Positions 49,515 to 61,849 of a DNA stretch of 64,000 nt are shown here, one piece after another. Both the position numbers and the translations under genes were made by a program. Position 1 is the stretch's first letter, and each line of letters starts with the position of its first letter. Where the stretch lies: positions 374,001-438,000 of the forward strand of contig JAQFVV010006354.1 of assembly GCA_028023455.1 (NCBI GenBank). Direction: 5' to 3'. The DNA is from Epiperipatus broadwayi. Lineage: Eukaryota > Onychophora > Udeonychophora > Euonychophora > Peripatidae. Under the pieces are notes generated by a model. That model was not told where the DNA came from and made no database searches. It saw only the letters and a program-made list of their open reading frames with translations.

Positions 49515-49994
49515 ATGAGGGAGTTGGGAAGACTGTTCCACACATACCTGCCCACAAATCATAGGGCATGGGTCAAACAATTGCCACTGATACTCAATTT
49601 TATTAATCCCGCCAATACAGCTGCATTTCCAATACAGCTGCATTTCGGAAAACCTGTTCCAAAACTATTCGACACTTTATTCCTAGGGAACATAGAAAAA
49701 CCCTTTGACATGGAGAAGGACAAAGGAAGAGCATGGGTCCAGATGTGGAAAATGAGCCACCAAAGACAAAAAAGAAAATGCCCATCACAGCATCAGTTTC
49801 AGGTCGGTGATAAAGTGATGGTTCGTACACCCCATGTCAGCATCCCAGAAAAATCTCAATTTAAAACATTTTTCAACTTATACGAAGGTTCATTTGAAAT
49901 TATAGAATGCTGTGATGATAGCACATTCTGGGTGAAGACTGAACAGGGAATCAAGGGCTCATATAATGCTCGTGCACTGAAACCTGTTGGGTAG
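49515..49994 (+). pseudogene. integrase third catalytic residue and C-terminus
   Basis: After a further frameshift between about 49440 and 49490, the frame reads SNPCEHIMRELGRLF just upstream of and into this piece, placing the third catalytic residue (Glu). The C-terminal DNA-binding region follows (FQVGDKVMVRTP, EGSFEIIECCDD, GIKGSYNARALKPVG). The stop at 49992-49994 lies about 260 bp before the polypurine tract. No further gene follows, so there is no envelope. Confidence 0.85.
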
Positions 49995-50251
49995 GCAATC
50001 ATTGGTCATTACGATTAATAGATTTTTATTTTTGTATATATATTCTTTAAGATAACACAATTTTATATATATAGTCGAATATATTATTAATATTTTTTTT
50101 GTAATAAACTTGTATATTGATTAATAGTATTATATATAGTTAAAAGTAAATTGATATAGACTTTAAATGGTATATTCATTAATAGTATTATATATAGGTA
50201 AAATTAATTTAATATAGACTTTAAATGGTTAATCCATTTAGAAGTCTCATT

Positions 50252-50264
50252 AAGGGAGGGGGGG
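50252..50264 (+). other. polypurine tract
   Basis: AGGGAGGGGGGGG lies three bases before the 3' LTR, marking plus-strand priming. Confidence 0.8.
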
Positions 50265-50267
50265 TAT

Positions 50268-52967
50268 TGTGATAGTCAGTCTTAAACGACAGCCACAAAG
50301 ATGGCTGCAAGCCTAGTTGCAGCCCAAACAAATGTACATTTTATAATAAAAGGAGTGGTCTGTGTAGGTATATTTTCTTTGTTGCTTACACACACAATAT
50401 ATTGTAAATAAATAGGATGAATGGTGATAATATGCTTAAAAATAAACAAATGCGGACACCACATGTAGATATGTATTTTGCTGTTAATAAATGCTATATG
50501 TTTTTTTTTATTTATATGAATAAATATGGTAAGGGATTAAAGAAATTATTGCGGGAAACTGAAATGTATTTGCAAGTAACCCATCAGTAAACATGTTTTA
50601 TTTTGATTTTATTTTACATTCTCAAATGTATTTTTTTTTTCTGTTGCTTGTTGAATATTCTTTTTGGAAAACTTAAAAACAATTTTTATGTGACAACAAG
50701 TATACACTTTAAGTTTTATAAAAAATTTTTAGAACTTAATGTTCATGACCGCAGGCAAGCCAATGACCTCTTTCTTTTATTGTATAATGTTTTTGGAGAA
50801 AAAATGTAGAAATTGTATCAGTGGTCATTCAACTTGACACCTACTCAAAATTATTTAATTAAATAAATGTGATTTTATTTTATTGTTTAAAGAAATCAAG
50901 GGATTGGAATTTAAATGGTCTGTGAAATTCTGAAATTAATTAAAAGATAAAGTTATCGTAAAACAATTTTTTTTCCAAGGAGATAGCTAAAATTAAATCC
51001 ATTGTTTGGACTTAAATAATTAAAAACAGGGATTAATAATTTAATTAAAAACAGAAATGTAAAAGCAATAACTTGTGGAGGGGGTGAGAGAATACACCCT
51101 GTAAGGGGGGATATATAAAGGCTGGTCAGGTGAAATTGGTTTAATTAGCTTGGTTATATTCATTCATACTCACACGGGCACTCTTACCCATTCTCTTTTG
51201 GTTAGTAGTATAGTTTTCGGAGTGTACTGATGGAAAAGCAGAATTATTAGTGTAAAAAAATATCTTTTCGGAATGCTGAACAAGTGGAAGAGTTATTAAT
51301 AGCTGAACATATTTTGAAAGGTGCAGACCAAGAAATATAAGACTTATTGACTAAAAAAAGAAAAATGCAAATGAAATTATTATTGTCAGATATATTTCCT
51401 GATAAGTATTAACTGAAGGGAGAAAGAATACTGCCCAATTAAATAAAGAAGAAAGGAAGCAATACATAAGAAATTTAGAGATTCAAACTGGAACATTTTT
51501 AATGTGAAGCACCACACATGTCAGACACAACATTCAAGAACAAAAGAAAGTGAAATTTAAGCTGATGTTTTATATCGCTAAGGGAATGGAATCAAGATTT
51601 ATTCATGATACAACAATGTTCATGGAGTAGAAGACCGAGTTCGGTACATTCGCACCGCTCGAAGACCTACATAGCCATCCAGTGATGTGACTTTCTATTT
51701 CTTAAAGTGTAGCTGCTATGGACAATTTTCCAACCTCCATCGAAGCCCTGTTAAGTAATCACCTGCCAGCAGATATATATATCACCCTCAAAATCCTAGC
51801 CCGGAGAAGAAAGAAGCCTTTGGGAAGTATTATTTATGTTTTTATATCTATTTTTGTCTTATTGCTAGTAATTTGTTACTTTACTAATATTGCTATTATT
51901 AAATGAACCAATGAATTGCATAATTCAGTTATAAATATTTCTTTTGTAATTTTAACGTAAAGGTACACATAATTCTTTGGAGTATCTAAATAAATTATAG
52001 AAGAAAAGAGAAAGTAAATATGAAATATTTCAAAATAGTTAAATAGAAATAATTTGGTGGTTTGGTCATTGGATGTATGTGCTTTGCCTTGAAATAATAG
52101 TAAATTTATTCCATCCACTACGTGCAGGATTATTTCCATAAGAAATAAAAGTGTGTAAGAAAGTGTTCCAAATAATTATTATTGTCCGCTACATGCAGGA
52201 CTCATATTATGGAACTTTTAAGATTCAAATATCATTAACTCATGGCTAAATCGTTATTGTAACTTAAACAAAGGTATAGATCACCACAAGTGGAAGGGTG
52301 AGGGTCATTTTTTTATGAAACATGTGCATACCATAGCCAATACACATTATGTTTTCGTATAAGGTAATTGATTTCAAGTTTTGGGTTTAAAGTGTAAGTA
52401 AGGGAGAATTTCAGACCATTTATGAAACTATTTAAAATTTATTTATATGCTTGAATTTTAATTAATATTGTTTATGTGTGTGTTTATTCTCTTCTTTATT
52501 TTGTAAATATTTATATAATCATAGAGGGCTTAATAAATTTAACATCTAATTTTAAAGTATGGCATTGTGCTGTGTATTTGATAATGATATTATTGTTTAA
52601 CCTTTCCTGTTAACAAAGCAACAAACCACCATCCCAAGATAATAAGTTGATTGAGTTAGTCAGGGATTAAACTTACTGGGATCAGGAATCATTCATTAGG
52701 CATTCATTTTTCTGTTGATTTTATATATATATAAAGAAAATATAAAAGATTATAACTCTTTATTAATTACATTATCATATCCCTTGGGGAGGGGAGCAAT
52801 CTCTTTCTTAATGTGGCGCGCAAAGGTTACAGTAAACGAATCTTTCAAAGGTATGATTATAGTAATGTATGTTTTGGATGCTATTGAATATTTCTTAATT
52901 GCTGCTCGATGTTTGCAAACGCATGTCATGCTCAGTGCATCAAGAGTCGGAGTCAGCGACCGTTACA
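50268..52967 (+). repeat. 3' LTR, apparently ~2.7 kb
   Basis: Starts TGTGATAGTC after the polypurine tract and ends GTTACA at the ATAG duplication, so the TG..CA ends and flank agree. Only the first ~155 bp have a 5' partner because of the deletion. Inside, TATATAAAG at 51112-51120 is a plausible promoter. Downstream, coding-like fragments occur (VEELLIAEHILKGADQEI near 51284; MDNFPTSIEALLSNHLPADI from 51718). The 50603-50809 and 51718-51906 frames are short and unrecognised. An alternative is that a second insertion lies inside a shorter LTR; no internal boundary was found. Confidence 0.6.
51112..51120 (+). promoter_or_regulatory. TATA box in the 3' LTR
   Basis: TATATAAAG follows a G-rich stretch and precedes a less A+T-rich block (GGCTGGTCAGGTGAAATTGG, TCACACGGGCACTC). 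This is the expected layout of a U3 promoter with start about 30 bp downstream. Inferred only. Confidence 0.4.
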
Positions 52968-53673
52968 ATAGTGAAATATGAAAGATATTAAGAATCATGA
53001 ATCACATTAAAATAATCCGCATAAAACAAGACCCAGGTGTATAACAGAAATAAATAATCTTTTAGATTTTTAAAATAAAAAACGAAGATTTTATAAACTG
53101 AAAATAATCTTTCTAGTGATAATATATAATCTTTTTTGTTTTGATCTCATTTTTTTAATATAGAAACAGAAAACCATTAATACAGCATAAGACTGAAAGT
53201 GGTGCTAGTTGTACATCACATCACAAATAAAAATAAAGTGGCTAACAGGTTTCTCTGGGCATAATTGCTGAAAGTTTCTTGACTTTGTTTAAGGAGAAGC
53301 TATAATACATCACATCAAATCAGATTTCTTTCCAGTTTACAAATTAATGCTAGCGGTAATGATTAAAATATGTATGAAAAATGTAAAATTAAATACTGTA
53401 GTTAATAAAAAAAGTAAAAAAAGTTTGTCTTGTATTAATGTTTTTCAAATATTTGAAATTTTTTATTAGTCATACTTTATTTGCTTATTTTTTTAATGCA
53501 AATTTTAAAGTAATTTTTCTTTGTTGCTTTGCTTAATTTATGCGAATTCTGAAAATTATAGACCCTATTCCCCATTTTTCATGGTAAGTTAAGTATTTTT
53601 GTGCGATTTTTTTTAATGCAGGTTTTCTGTGGAACCTATCTACCACATAAAACAAGTCCCACGTGTATTATAG

Positions 53674-54075
53674 CTGTTCTTTTCTTTTCAAAAGTTTTAT
53701 CTTGTGCTTTGAATTCAGAGTATTTAACATGCTCAATAAAACAGTGTTGAGTTATTAATCTAATTATTATATAATATTAATAGCTGGGAAAGTTTATATT
53801 TTCATATTTCATTATTTGATTTGTTATTTGGCAGACTATAAATTAAAAAATTTCACAAATGTCAATTTAAAAAATAAATACTAAACTGAAATAGTTGAAG
53901 TAATGCGATCAATTTAAGATCGTTATGCCTTCTTTACCAAATGCTTTAGATTGGCTTATATAAATGAATTTAGGTAAAAGAGATAAAATGGTTGTTCTTA
54001 TCTTTTCAAAAGTTTTATCTTCTGCTTTGGATTGAGAGTATTTCACTTGCTCAATAAACCAGAGTTGAATTGTAA
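53674..54075. repeat. pair of ~100-bp direct repeats
   Basis: GTTCTTTTCTTTTCAAAAGT..TTTATCTTGTGCTTTGAATT..CTCAATAAAACAG near 53674-53760 recurs, diverged, at 53992-54075. The intervening 230 bp is A+T-rich and unrecognised. Confidence 0.65.
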
Positions 54076-54099
54076 TTTAATTATATATATATATAATCT

Positions 54100-55950
54100 A
54101 GTGCAGTGTTGATATTAATATTTAAAAAAGATGAAAAAAGGGATAAAAAATTGTAAGACCTATTATTCCTTTATTAATTATATATAAGATATAAACTAAG
54201 ATCATTATAAACCACATACAAAAAACTTTGAATTTCTACCACCGCAAAGATAAATAAATAAACTGGATGTAAAAATAGTTATAATCATTAATACTACACC
54301 TATTTAGAGAAGTTTATGGAAGGAGCCAGTAACTATGAACGTCTTATTTTCATGAAAAAAGTTGTTTAATGCTGCACAGTATGATTCATTATAGTATTTG
54401 TAATTTAATAAACCATGCTTCCTAATTTTTGTTTTTCTATCATTGTGTTATACATAATTTTAACTTTTCTTCCCAGTAAAAAGCATGATCAGTTGTTTGC
54501 TTTTGCTCTAAAGAAATAGCTTTAGCATCTTTTTTTTTGTTTTTTCATACTTGCTTGTTGAACAATATGCAATTTTAGAATAGCTTTTGTCTTACTAAAA
54601 TAAACAAATGAGATTGTTACTATATTTTGCAATATAGGCTACATTTGGATAAACATCTGTGCTCAAAACATATATTGGAAAAAATCAATAGGTCATGTGT
54701 TTATTACATGAAAAATTGTGTGTTAAAAAAAACAATATGGAAGTATGGTTTATTAAAAATAGTGTAATGCATCCAAGCTCATATATCATTCAAATCAATG
54801 CAGTTTGGAATTTAATTAAACATGTAAATAATATAATACATCAGATTAAGATTAAAATCATTAAAGTTATGAATATGGTACTATAAAGTATTGAAAAATT
54901 GCCAGGAAGTATAATATTAGAAACTACTTTTAAGATTTTATAAATTTCACATTTATTGCTGACACCAAAAAAGTATTATATGTATAAACAGTGTATGCAC
55001 AATTATGCTAAATCTTCTAAAAGTTTACTTTCATTACTATAGTCACTGCATATCACAAGGCTTTTTAGGGGTTTTACTAAGAGTCATTTTTGACTGTATT
55101 CTTATATTTGAAAATCCATTGTCTCATATTTTCTTATTTAAGGACAAATCATTATATAATTTAAATACAATATTGTTTTAATAAAATGAGTATTGATGTT
55201 GTAGATTAAAGTAAATAATGACTATTTGTATATAAACATAATAATGATGAGTTATATACAACAGTATTTTTTTTCTGAAGAAGTCTAAATAAGACATTAT
55301 CAAGTTTTAATATATATTAAGCTGTTAATTTTTGATTAATATTGCATAATTAGCTAGATTGCCTTTTAAGTAGCTATCCAAATAAAATTTTACATTTATT
55401 GAAAAATTTTCAGGTTTACTCTGCCCACATTTGAACCTTGGACATTTGCATGGTAGATATATTTACTACTTTTGAATCGTATTTACATTATATACAAATA
55501 TTGAAAACATTGCTAAAATTATTAGTTGTATAATTGAAAAATTAAAATGTTACATGATTTTTTTTATTTCCATTATTTGTATCAGCTAATAATAAATAAA
55601 AATTTTAGGAATTTAATTAAAGAAGGATGTGACCATATAAATATCTGCAATGTAAACATCATTATTAATTAAATTTTAAAATGTTTTATCAATTATTTCA
55701 ATTTTTTGTTGTTGTAAATAACAAATAAAGTTTTAAATATGATCAATTGCATATTGATCCTATTTTAGCAAATTTTTGACAGAATCAGAAAGATGGGTTT
55801 TTATTTTAATATTATAAAAAAAATATCACATGTAGTTTGAAGAATTTAAAAAAGAAAATGAAAATTTAAAAATATTTTTTTAGCAATATGCATATAAACT
55901 GTAATATATTTATTAGTTTTTTTTTTCTAATCAATAAAAATATTTCTATA
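54100..55950. other. A+T-rich stretch, nothing recognised
   Basis: No gene, RNA or repeat boundary found. The 63-codon frame at 54695 lies in low-complexity sequence. Confidence 0.5.
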
Positions 55951-55952
55951 TA

Positions 55953-57137
55953 CACCTGGGTCTCATTTTATGCAATAGATAGGTTCCTTAGAAAACACGC
56001 GCAAACGAAATCACGCAAAAATAGACGTAACTTATATTGAAAAAGGGGGGATGCAGTCTGTGATTTTTCAAAATTCGCATAAAAGCAAAGCACCAATGTA
56101 AAATTACTTTAAAATTCACACACACACAAAAAAGGAAATAAAATATGACTAATAAAAAATTTCAAATTTGAAAAAAATTGATACAAGACAAACTTTTTTT
56201 AACTATAATATTTAATTTTATTCAAAATAATATATTTTTATGCATAATTTACAATACAGTAATTTACATTTTTTTATACATGTTTTAATTGTTATCGCTA
56301 TTTGCCAAAACACACATTCATTTGCAAACTGGTAATGAATCAGATTCTCACAAGAGGAAATACAACTAGCACCAAGTTCACTCTCAAGTTGTGTTAATGG
56401 TTTTCTGTTGACAACGTAATTAGTAATTAATCTTTGAGACGATGATTTTATTAATTGTTTATGAACTTAGACTTATGATAATAAAAAGACATTTATTCAC
56501 CACTGCTGGGAAAAATTTAATTAAAACTAACAACTAAAAATTAAATTCTTATTTTTGTCTTTAATTTTTTAATTTTTAATTCCATTTAAAAATCAAATTT
56601 CATTTTACATCACATTAATTTCAAGTCACCGTAAGTAATTTTTAAATTGTTAATTACAATTAAAAATCAGATTTTAATTTTTAATTGTCCAATTTAATTG
56701 TGCCCACTGCTATTACTCACCTTTTAAAAATAAACTTGCGGACACTAAATGATTAATAATTGATTACGTTCTTTTTTAAAAAGCAAAAACAGAATGTGAT
56801 TTAAAATGCAAAATTAACATGCACAATGTTTGAACAAATTTACATTATAATCTTGTAAAATTTAATGTGTGTATACATAAAATGTGGAAATCATGATTTT
56901 AATTTCATTATTGCATAAAATCTTACTATTATAAAGCACTGAAGCACTGAAAATATTGAAATTACTAAGATGAAAGTCGAATTCCAATAATGTGCTATTA
57001 CTTTCAATATAACGTAAGTGCGTGAAATTTATTATTTAAAGTAATAGTGCATTATCGGAATTCAACTTCCGGTAAAACATGAATGGCGTAACTTCAAAAT
57101 CGTGTTAAATAAGTCCATGTAAAAAGAGACCCAGGTG
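55953..57137 (+). mobile_element. pogo/Tigger-like MITE, complete copy
   Basis: CACCTGGGTCTCATTTTATG to CATGTAAAAAGAGACCCAGG.. ending 57137, with TA at 55951-52 and 57138-39. It is colinear with the copy at 32290 for its full 1185 bp, including the internal inverted pair near the right end. Small indels distinguish the two (for example GAAGCACTGAAGCACTGA near 56934 duplicated here). Many ancestral CpGs are retained (ACACGCGCAAACG), suggesting a younger or less methylated copy. Confidence 0.8.
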
Positions 57138-57529
57138 TACTTACATGCATATTTTAATTATTTATTATGTAATACTATTATGATACATATGTAAATGTAT
57201 GCATGTACAAACTGTGTTTAGTATCTAGAAGGAAAACTTGTACATACCAAAAAATGCTTAAAACCCTGAAACAATTATTTTGGATATGTTATATTTTTAG
57301 CCTTTATTATGAACATTTTTACTTACCAGCATTTTTTTTGTTTTACAGATTTATTCAATTTTTAATGATTCTTATGATCATTCTTAACAGCCACTTTGCT
57401 GTTCTAATTCTAGAAGGAAAAACACAAGAAAGACTTACCATAAAAGATAAAGTTACATATGAGATTTGGAATTACTATATAAATAAATCTATTGAAATAT
57501 GTCACAACTATTGCTTATATAGTTTATTT

Positions 57530-59397
57530 TTTTGTTTTTTGATAGCCAGTCATGGCCGCTTGATGACATCGTTTATGTGTTAAAATACATAAAAATGTCA
57601 TTTCCATGGTCTACACTTAGTGCTAAGAAAACAGTTGTGTTTATCTTAGCCATTGCAGGCCACTCGATGGCTTTGCACAGAAATATTATGACCTGATTTG
57701 TGCTTCATGACACTTTATGCGAACTACACATAATTCACTAATCACTACCGTATTGTCTGAAGGTGTTTGAATTTCAAGTGGCTATATGTTTTGATATCTC
57801 CATAGCAGAGTAATTTAATTTCTACTTAAATCATGCAGTCTGACTCACTAAGAATTGTCACACCATCCCCACCCTTCCCTACCCAATGTGGAATTTGCAA
57901 AATATTGTGAAAGGGTAGGGCCAAACACATTTTGGCCAAGCTCACACAAAAACTTATGCTTTCACAAGAAATTATATGAAACAAATAAAATGGTGCACAA
58001 ATTGTGCCACTTACTGATGTCAGTCAGCCTTCTACAAATCATTGTATTCCATTTTTAAAAATAAAGTTTTAAAGATGTTGTAGGAAAAAATAAAAGGATC
58101 AATAAATGTCATTAATAGTAAGGGCAAAATAGAAATTGCATAATTAAAATCACTGTGCACCCTAAAAAAAAGTCGCTGTATTTTAAATCTGAAAAAATAA
58201 AACGAAACATGTAAAAGTCTGAAGTTTTGATGTTATTGTAATTTTTTGTGCTGGTGTGTTGAAAGGATGAAAAAATGTAATTAATAGGAAAAGTTTTTTT
58301 AAAAAAATGGCAAAATAGACATCGCGTAATAGAAATAAAGCCCCCCAAAAAATTTGCCGTATAGTTGCCATCTTTTAAAAAAAAAAAAGACAGCGAAAGT
58401 TGAAAAAGTCAAAAGTTTTGATCTTATTTTAATTTTTGGGTGGAGGGGGCGTTGAGAAATACTTTGTTGTCACTGAGACAAAAAGATAGAGACCAAAGTT
58501 ATTTTTGTTTGATTTTATTTTTTTTTAAAGGTAACAGAAATTGGTTTTAAAAATAAAAGTTTTAGTATATCAGCAGTATACAAATAAAGCCAAAAATATC
58601 ACCTTATAGGCCAACAAAAAGTAGTCATATTTTTAAACAAAAAAAAAGAAAATGAAACTTGAAAAAGTCAAAAGTTTTGATCTTATTTTAATTTGGGGGA
58701 GGGGGATAGATTGAGAAATACTTTGTAAAAGTTATAGACACAAGTTATTTTTTTGGTTGTGTTTATTTTTAAAAAAAATTAATAAAAATTGATTTCAAAA
58801 ATAAAAGTTAAAGCCAAAAAAGATCTTATTTTAATGTTTTGGGGGAAATGGGTTCAGAAATACATTGTCTTCACTGAGACAAAAGTTATTTTTGGTTTGT
58901 TTTTATTTTTTAAAAAAGTTAATAAAAATTGGTTTTAAAAATAAAAGTTTTAGTATATCAGCTGTATCAAATAAAGGCAAAAAAAATTCGCCATAATTAT
59001 AGGCCAAAAAAAGTGGCCATATTTTTAAATAAAAAAAAAAAGAAAATGAAACTTGAAAAAGTCAAAAGTTTTGATCTTATTTTATTTTGGGGTGGATGGA
59101 GGGATGTATTGAGAAATACTTTGTAAAACTTAGAGACAGAAATTATTTTTTAGTTTTTAAAAAAGGTAATAAAAATTGATTTCAAAAATAAAAGTTATAG
59201 TCAAAAAAAAAATCGCTCCTATAACCAAAAAAAAGAAACACTAAAAATGAAATATTAAAAGACGGAGTAGAAAAAATTTAAGAGATCAAAAGAAGTCACC
59301 GTATTTTTAAAATCGCGGCCTGGTAATGTTACATTTTATTGTTTTAACACATAAACAACACCGACAAGCAGCTGTGACCGGCTATCAAAAGACATCT
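57530..59397. mobile_element. ~1.87-kb inverted-repeat element with internal tandem array
   Basis: The left end TGTTTTTTGATAGCCAGTCA..GTTTATGTGTTAAAA (57532-57610) is complemented by the right end (59325-59397: TTTTAACACATAAACAACA..GACCGGCTATCAAAAGACA), about two-thirds identical over ~70 bp. A perfect GTTTATTT lies outside each end (57522-57529, 59398-59405) as a possible 8-bp target duplication. A weaker copy of the terminal motif lies at about 57645-57680. No transposase; the 126-codon frame 57203-57583 crosses the left end and is not explained. Confidence 0.55.
58200..59230. repeat. degenerate tandem array with alternating unit length
   Basis: The anchor AAAGTCAAAAGTTTTGATCT..TATTTT occurs near 58210 (diverged), 58402, 58661, 58815 (partial) and 59054. 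Each is followed by a G-rich segment, TTGAGAAATAC, AAATTGGTTTTAAAAATAAA. Spacings alternate (about 259, 154, 239 bp), so a higher-order unit of about 390-410 bp has been amplified. Confidence 0.75.
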
Positions 59398-59409
59398 GTT
59401 TATTTGATT

Positions 59410-60660
59410 TTTAACTTTTTCTGCAGCAAACATTTTTTTCTGTAAATCTTCAAGACTTTATGTTATTGTATCTATGCTCTATCATCTTTTTCTAATGGAT
59501 GTAATCAAAACTGATTTTTTTAAAATGGCTTTTAATATATTCTTTATAACATAAATGTGAACTATCTCTCCTACAAAATCCATGTAAAAGTTCCTGATAA
59601 GGTGTATATCCAGTAAAAATGTCATTACAATTATCGATTCTATATAGTCACATATAGCAAGCAAAAAATCATATTGTTTTAACTATGACCTTTTCATTTT
59701 ATTTTGAAATTTTACAGAATAGTTTTAAATGAATTACTTGGATAGTAGTCCATATCTCATTTTTACTCATTAAATTGGCAAAATAACAACAGTATATACA
59801 GTTAAATTTTCCTTGAAGTAGTTATATTATTATGATGAAATATCTTGGCTCTTAGCTTGTTATTTGCATTAATATCACATTGGAATTTAATCTGCATAAC
59901 ATTTTTATACCCTTCTATAAAATGCAATAAAATATTTAAATTAAACTATACTCTGAAAGTGATGACTATATAAGTTTAATGTTGCTTTGATTTTTATTTC
60001 ATTATCAAAAGATTTCCATTACTGACTGATAAAATATCCAAGATTTTTTAACATTAAATATTATAACAAATTATCTATTGATTGTATGTAAAATATTAAG
60101 AAACAATATTGGACATTCACTGAGCAAAGAAATAAGATAATCATGATGTTTTAATCAATGATAAATTAAAAATTGCTCTTAAAACCTATATTAGATCTTG
60201 ATGCTTAATTTATGAAATTGCCTATAAACTATTTTTTATCATAAAATTTGATAATACTCAGAACTAATTAGTATGCATACTTGTTTAATACCAGTTTTTT
60301 TAAAATATCTTTAATTTTCACCACTATTTCAAGTGTTCTTTTTCATGGTATTATATAGCATTTCCATGATATGAATATGCATTTATCAATTTCAATTATT
60401 TTTGTACATTATGATAAAACATGTTCAGTCAAAATTGATAAAATCACTATATAAATAATAACTTTTCTCATGATACATTTTTGCATTTGTCTAGCTTAAA
60501 ACTGTGTCTATAGCCTTTTTTGATATTTTTAAAAACTTATTGAGGATCCAATTCTTTCTTTGTTATTTGAAAATGTCCAAATGAGAACTTTCTCCATATT
60601 ATTTTTACAATTAAATCTTTTTTTCTGTGTCATATACTGATAATCTGTACATTATTTATT
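59410..60660. other. A+T-rich stretch, nothing recognised
   Basis: No supported gene or repeat. Confidence 0.5.
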
Positions 60661-60662
60661 AT

Positions 60663-60738
60663 GAATGATATTTGAATTTGATATTTGAATTCCACTTTTT
60701 GAATGATATTTGAATTTGATATTTGAATTCCACTTTTT
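60663..60738. repeat. perfect 2 x 38-bp tandem duplication
   Basis: GAATGATATTTGAATTTGAT..TTCCACTTTTT at 60663-60700 is repeated exactly at 60701-60738. Confidence 0.9.
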
Positions 60739-60739
60739 A

Positions 60740-61845
60740 AATTTAACAGAAATTTAGAATTAGTCATCATTAAAGAAAGAATATATAATTCAAGTTATTG
60801 TTATTAAAGTTTAAAAGAAATTTCTTCACTGGGGTTAATAAAAAGCCATTTTTGTAAAAACTGCTTCTGCTTTACTCTAATGAACTGTTAATAACATGTC
60901 TTCTTAAAAATAAATATTTTAAATGAAATTTTATTGTATTTTAAATTTTTTGTTTAAAATAAGTATTTTACAAAAATATTGCATAAATAATCTTAAATAT
61001 ATAAATAAATTACTGAAAAATACAATTTTTATTTTCATAAAGGGAAAATTCAGAAATTTGCTTCAGACAAAACAATCCACCAATCAGAAATTGTTACTTC
61101 TATTGAGATCAAAAGAGGGTAGATCTGATTTATTTCATATGCAAATTATATATTGTAATTTTCTAAGATCTATCTGATGCTGACTTTTTTTTCAACTAAT
61201 AATTGTAAAATTATTTCTGTAGTGAAATAAATTTACAAAACAGTCTAATATTATAGATAAGGACAAAATAATGTAGAAAAGATATAGCAATCACAGTATC
61301 ATCATAACATCCAAACAGCAAAACTAGGCAACATGGTCATGATTATAATGGAACATATTAAACACAAAAATTTGATAACTACTCATCTTTCATTGAATCT
61401 TACTTTTTCAGGAAATTCTTCTAAAGTACTTTTGTTGTAATAGACAATATTGTTTTATAATAATTAGTATAGTCTTTTTATCATTTTTATTTTTATAAAT
61501 TATTACAATAAAAGCATCATTAAGATATAGTTGCTAACACATGTATTTTTTATTATGTACATTTAGCAGCCCAAGATTAAGTTTGATAATGATAGAGTCG
61601 TCTGATTAAGATTTTGTTGAATTTTTCACAATATTTATTATTACTTAAATAGATTTTCAGCATGAAGACTTTTTCTCAACAGCATCACAATAAGTGTTTT
61701 ATTGGGGATTTATTCCAATACATAAATGGGGCTTTATAATATATAGGATTTAAATGCTTTGCACTCTATTACATAACTTAGCAATCCAATATCAGATAAA
61801 CTGACACATTATATTATATTATATTATAGTATATATAGTCTACAG
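60740..61845. other. A+T-rich stretch, nothing recognised
   Basis: The 84-codon frame at 60923 is K/N/I/L/F-rich and lacks any recognisable motif. Confidence 0.5.
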
Positions 61846-61849
61846 GTCA

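Larger units (their letters stand above)
46225..52967 (+). mobile_element. Ty3/gypsy LTR retrotransposon, 5'-deleted
   Basis: Begins TGTGACAGTC and ends CGACCGTTACA. It is flanked by ATAG on both sides (46221-46224, 52968-52971). Order: truncated 5' LTR, gag remnant, protease, RT, RNase H, integrase, polypurine tract, 3' LTR. The domain order PR-RT-RH-IN identifies Ty3/gypsy; no envelope-like frame follows pol. The 5' LTR matches the 3' LTR for about 155 bp only, and then gag sequence begins directly. One deletion has therefore removed the rest of the 5' LTR, the primer-binding site and the start of gag. The two LTR pieces differ at several positions, so the insertion is not very recent. Non-functional. 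Confidence 0.85.
45430..53039 (+). mobile_element. MITE copy A1 (forward), interrupted by an LTR element
   Basis: Left terminus CACCTGTCTCATTTTATGCC (45430) and right terminus CATAAAACAAGACCCAGGTG (ending 53039), each with TA outside (45428-29, 53040-41). The two pieces, 45430-46224 and 52972-53039, are separated by the retroelement. The reverse copy A2 gives the uninterrupted order (TATATTTATT..TTTCACTATATT, 45148-45165), so the join ATATAG/TGAAATATG is confirmed. Without the insert the copy is about 0.86 kb and has no transposase. Confidence 0.8.
45062..53665 (-). mobile_element. MITE copy A2 (reverse), interrupted by copy A1
   Basis: Two pieces, 45062-45427 and 53042-53665, form one reverse-oriented copy of the pogo/Tigger-like family. 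It starts at CACACCTGGGTCTCGTTTTA (left) and ends at ACAAGTCCCACGTG then TA (right). Joining the two pieces gives TTTTGTTATA + TAACAGAAATAAATAAT, which matches the uninterrupted order in copy A1 on the other strand (TTGTTAATTATAACAGAAAT). This proves the interruption. An (AAT)n tract at 45320-45351 has expanded within it. Confidence 0.8.

Noticed and set aside
57203-57583. 126-codon frame
   Set aside because: Hydrophobic, composition-driven, crosses the left terminus of an inverted-repeat element, and contains no family motif I recognise.
58200-59230. CRISPR-like regular repeats
   Set aside because: Units are long, degenerate and adjacent with no unique spacers; the DNA is eukaryotic.
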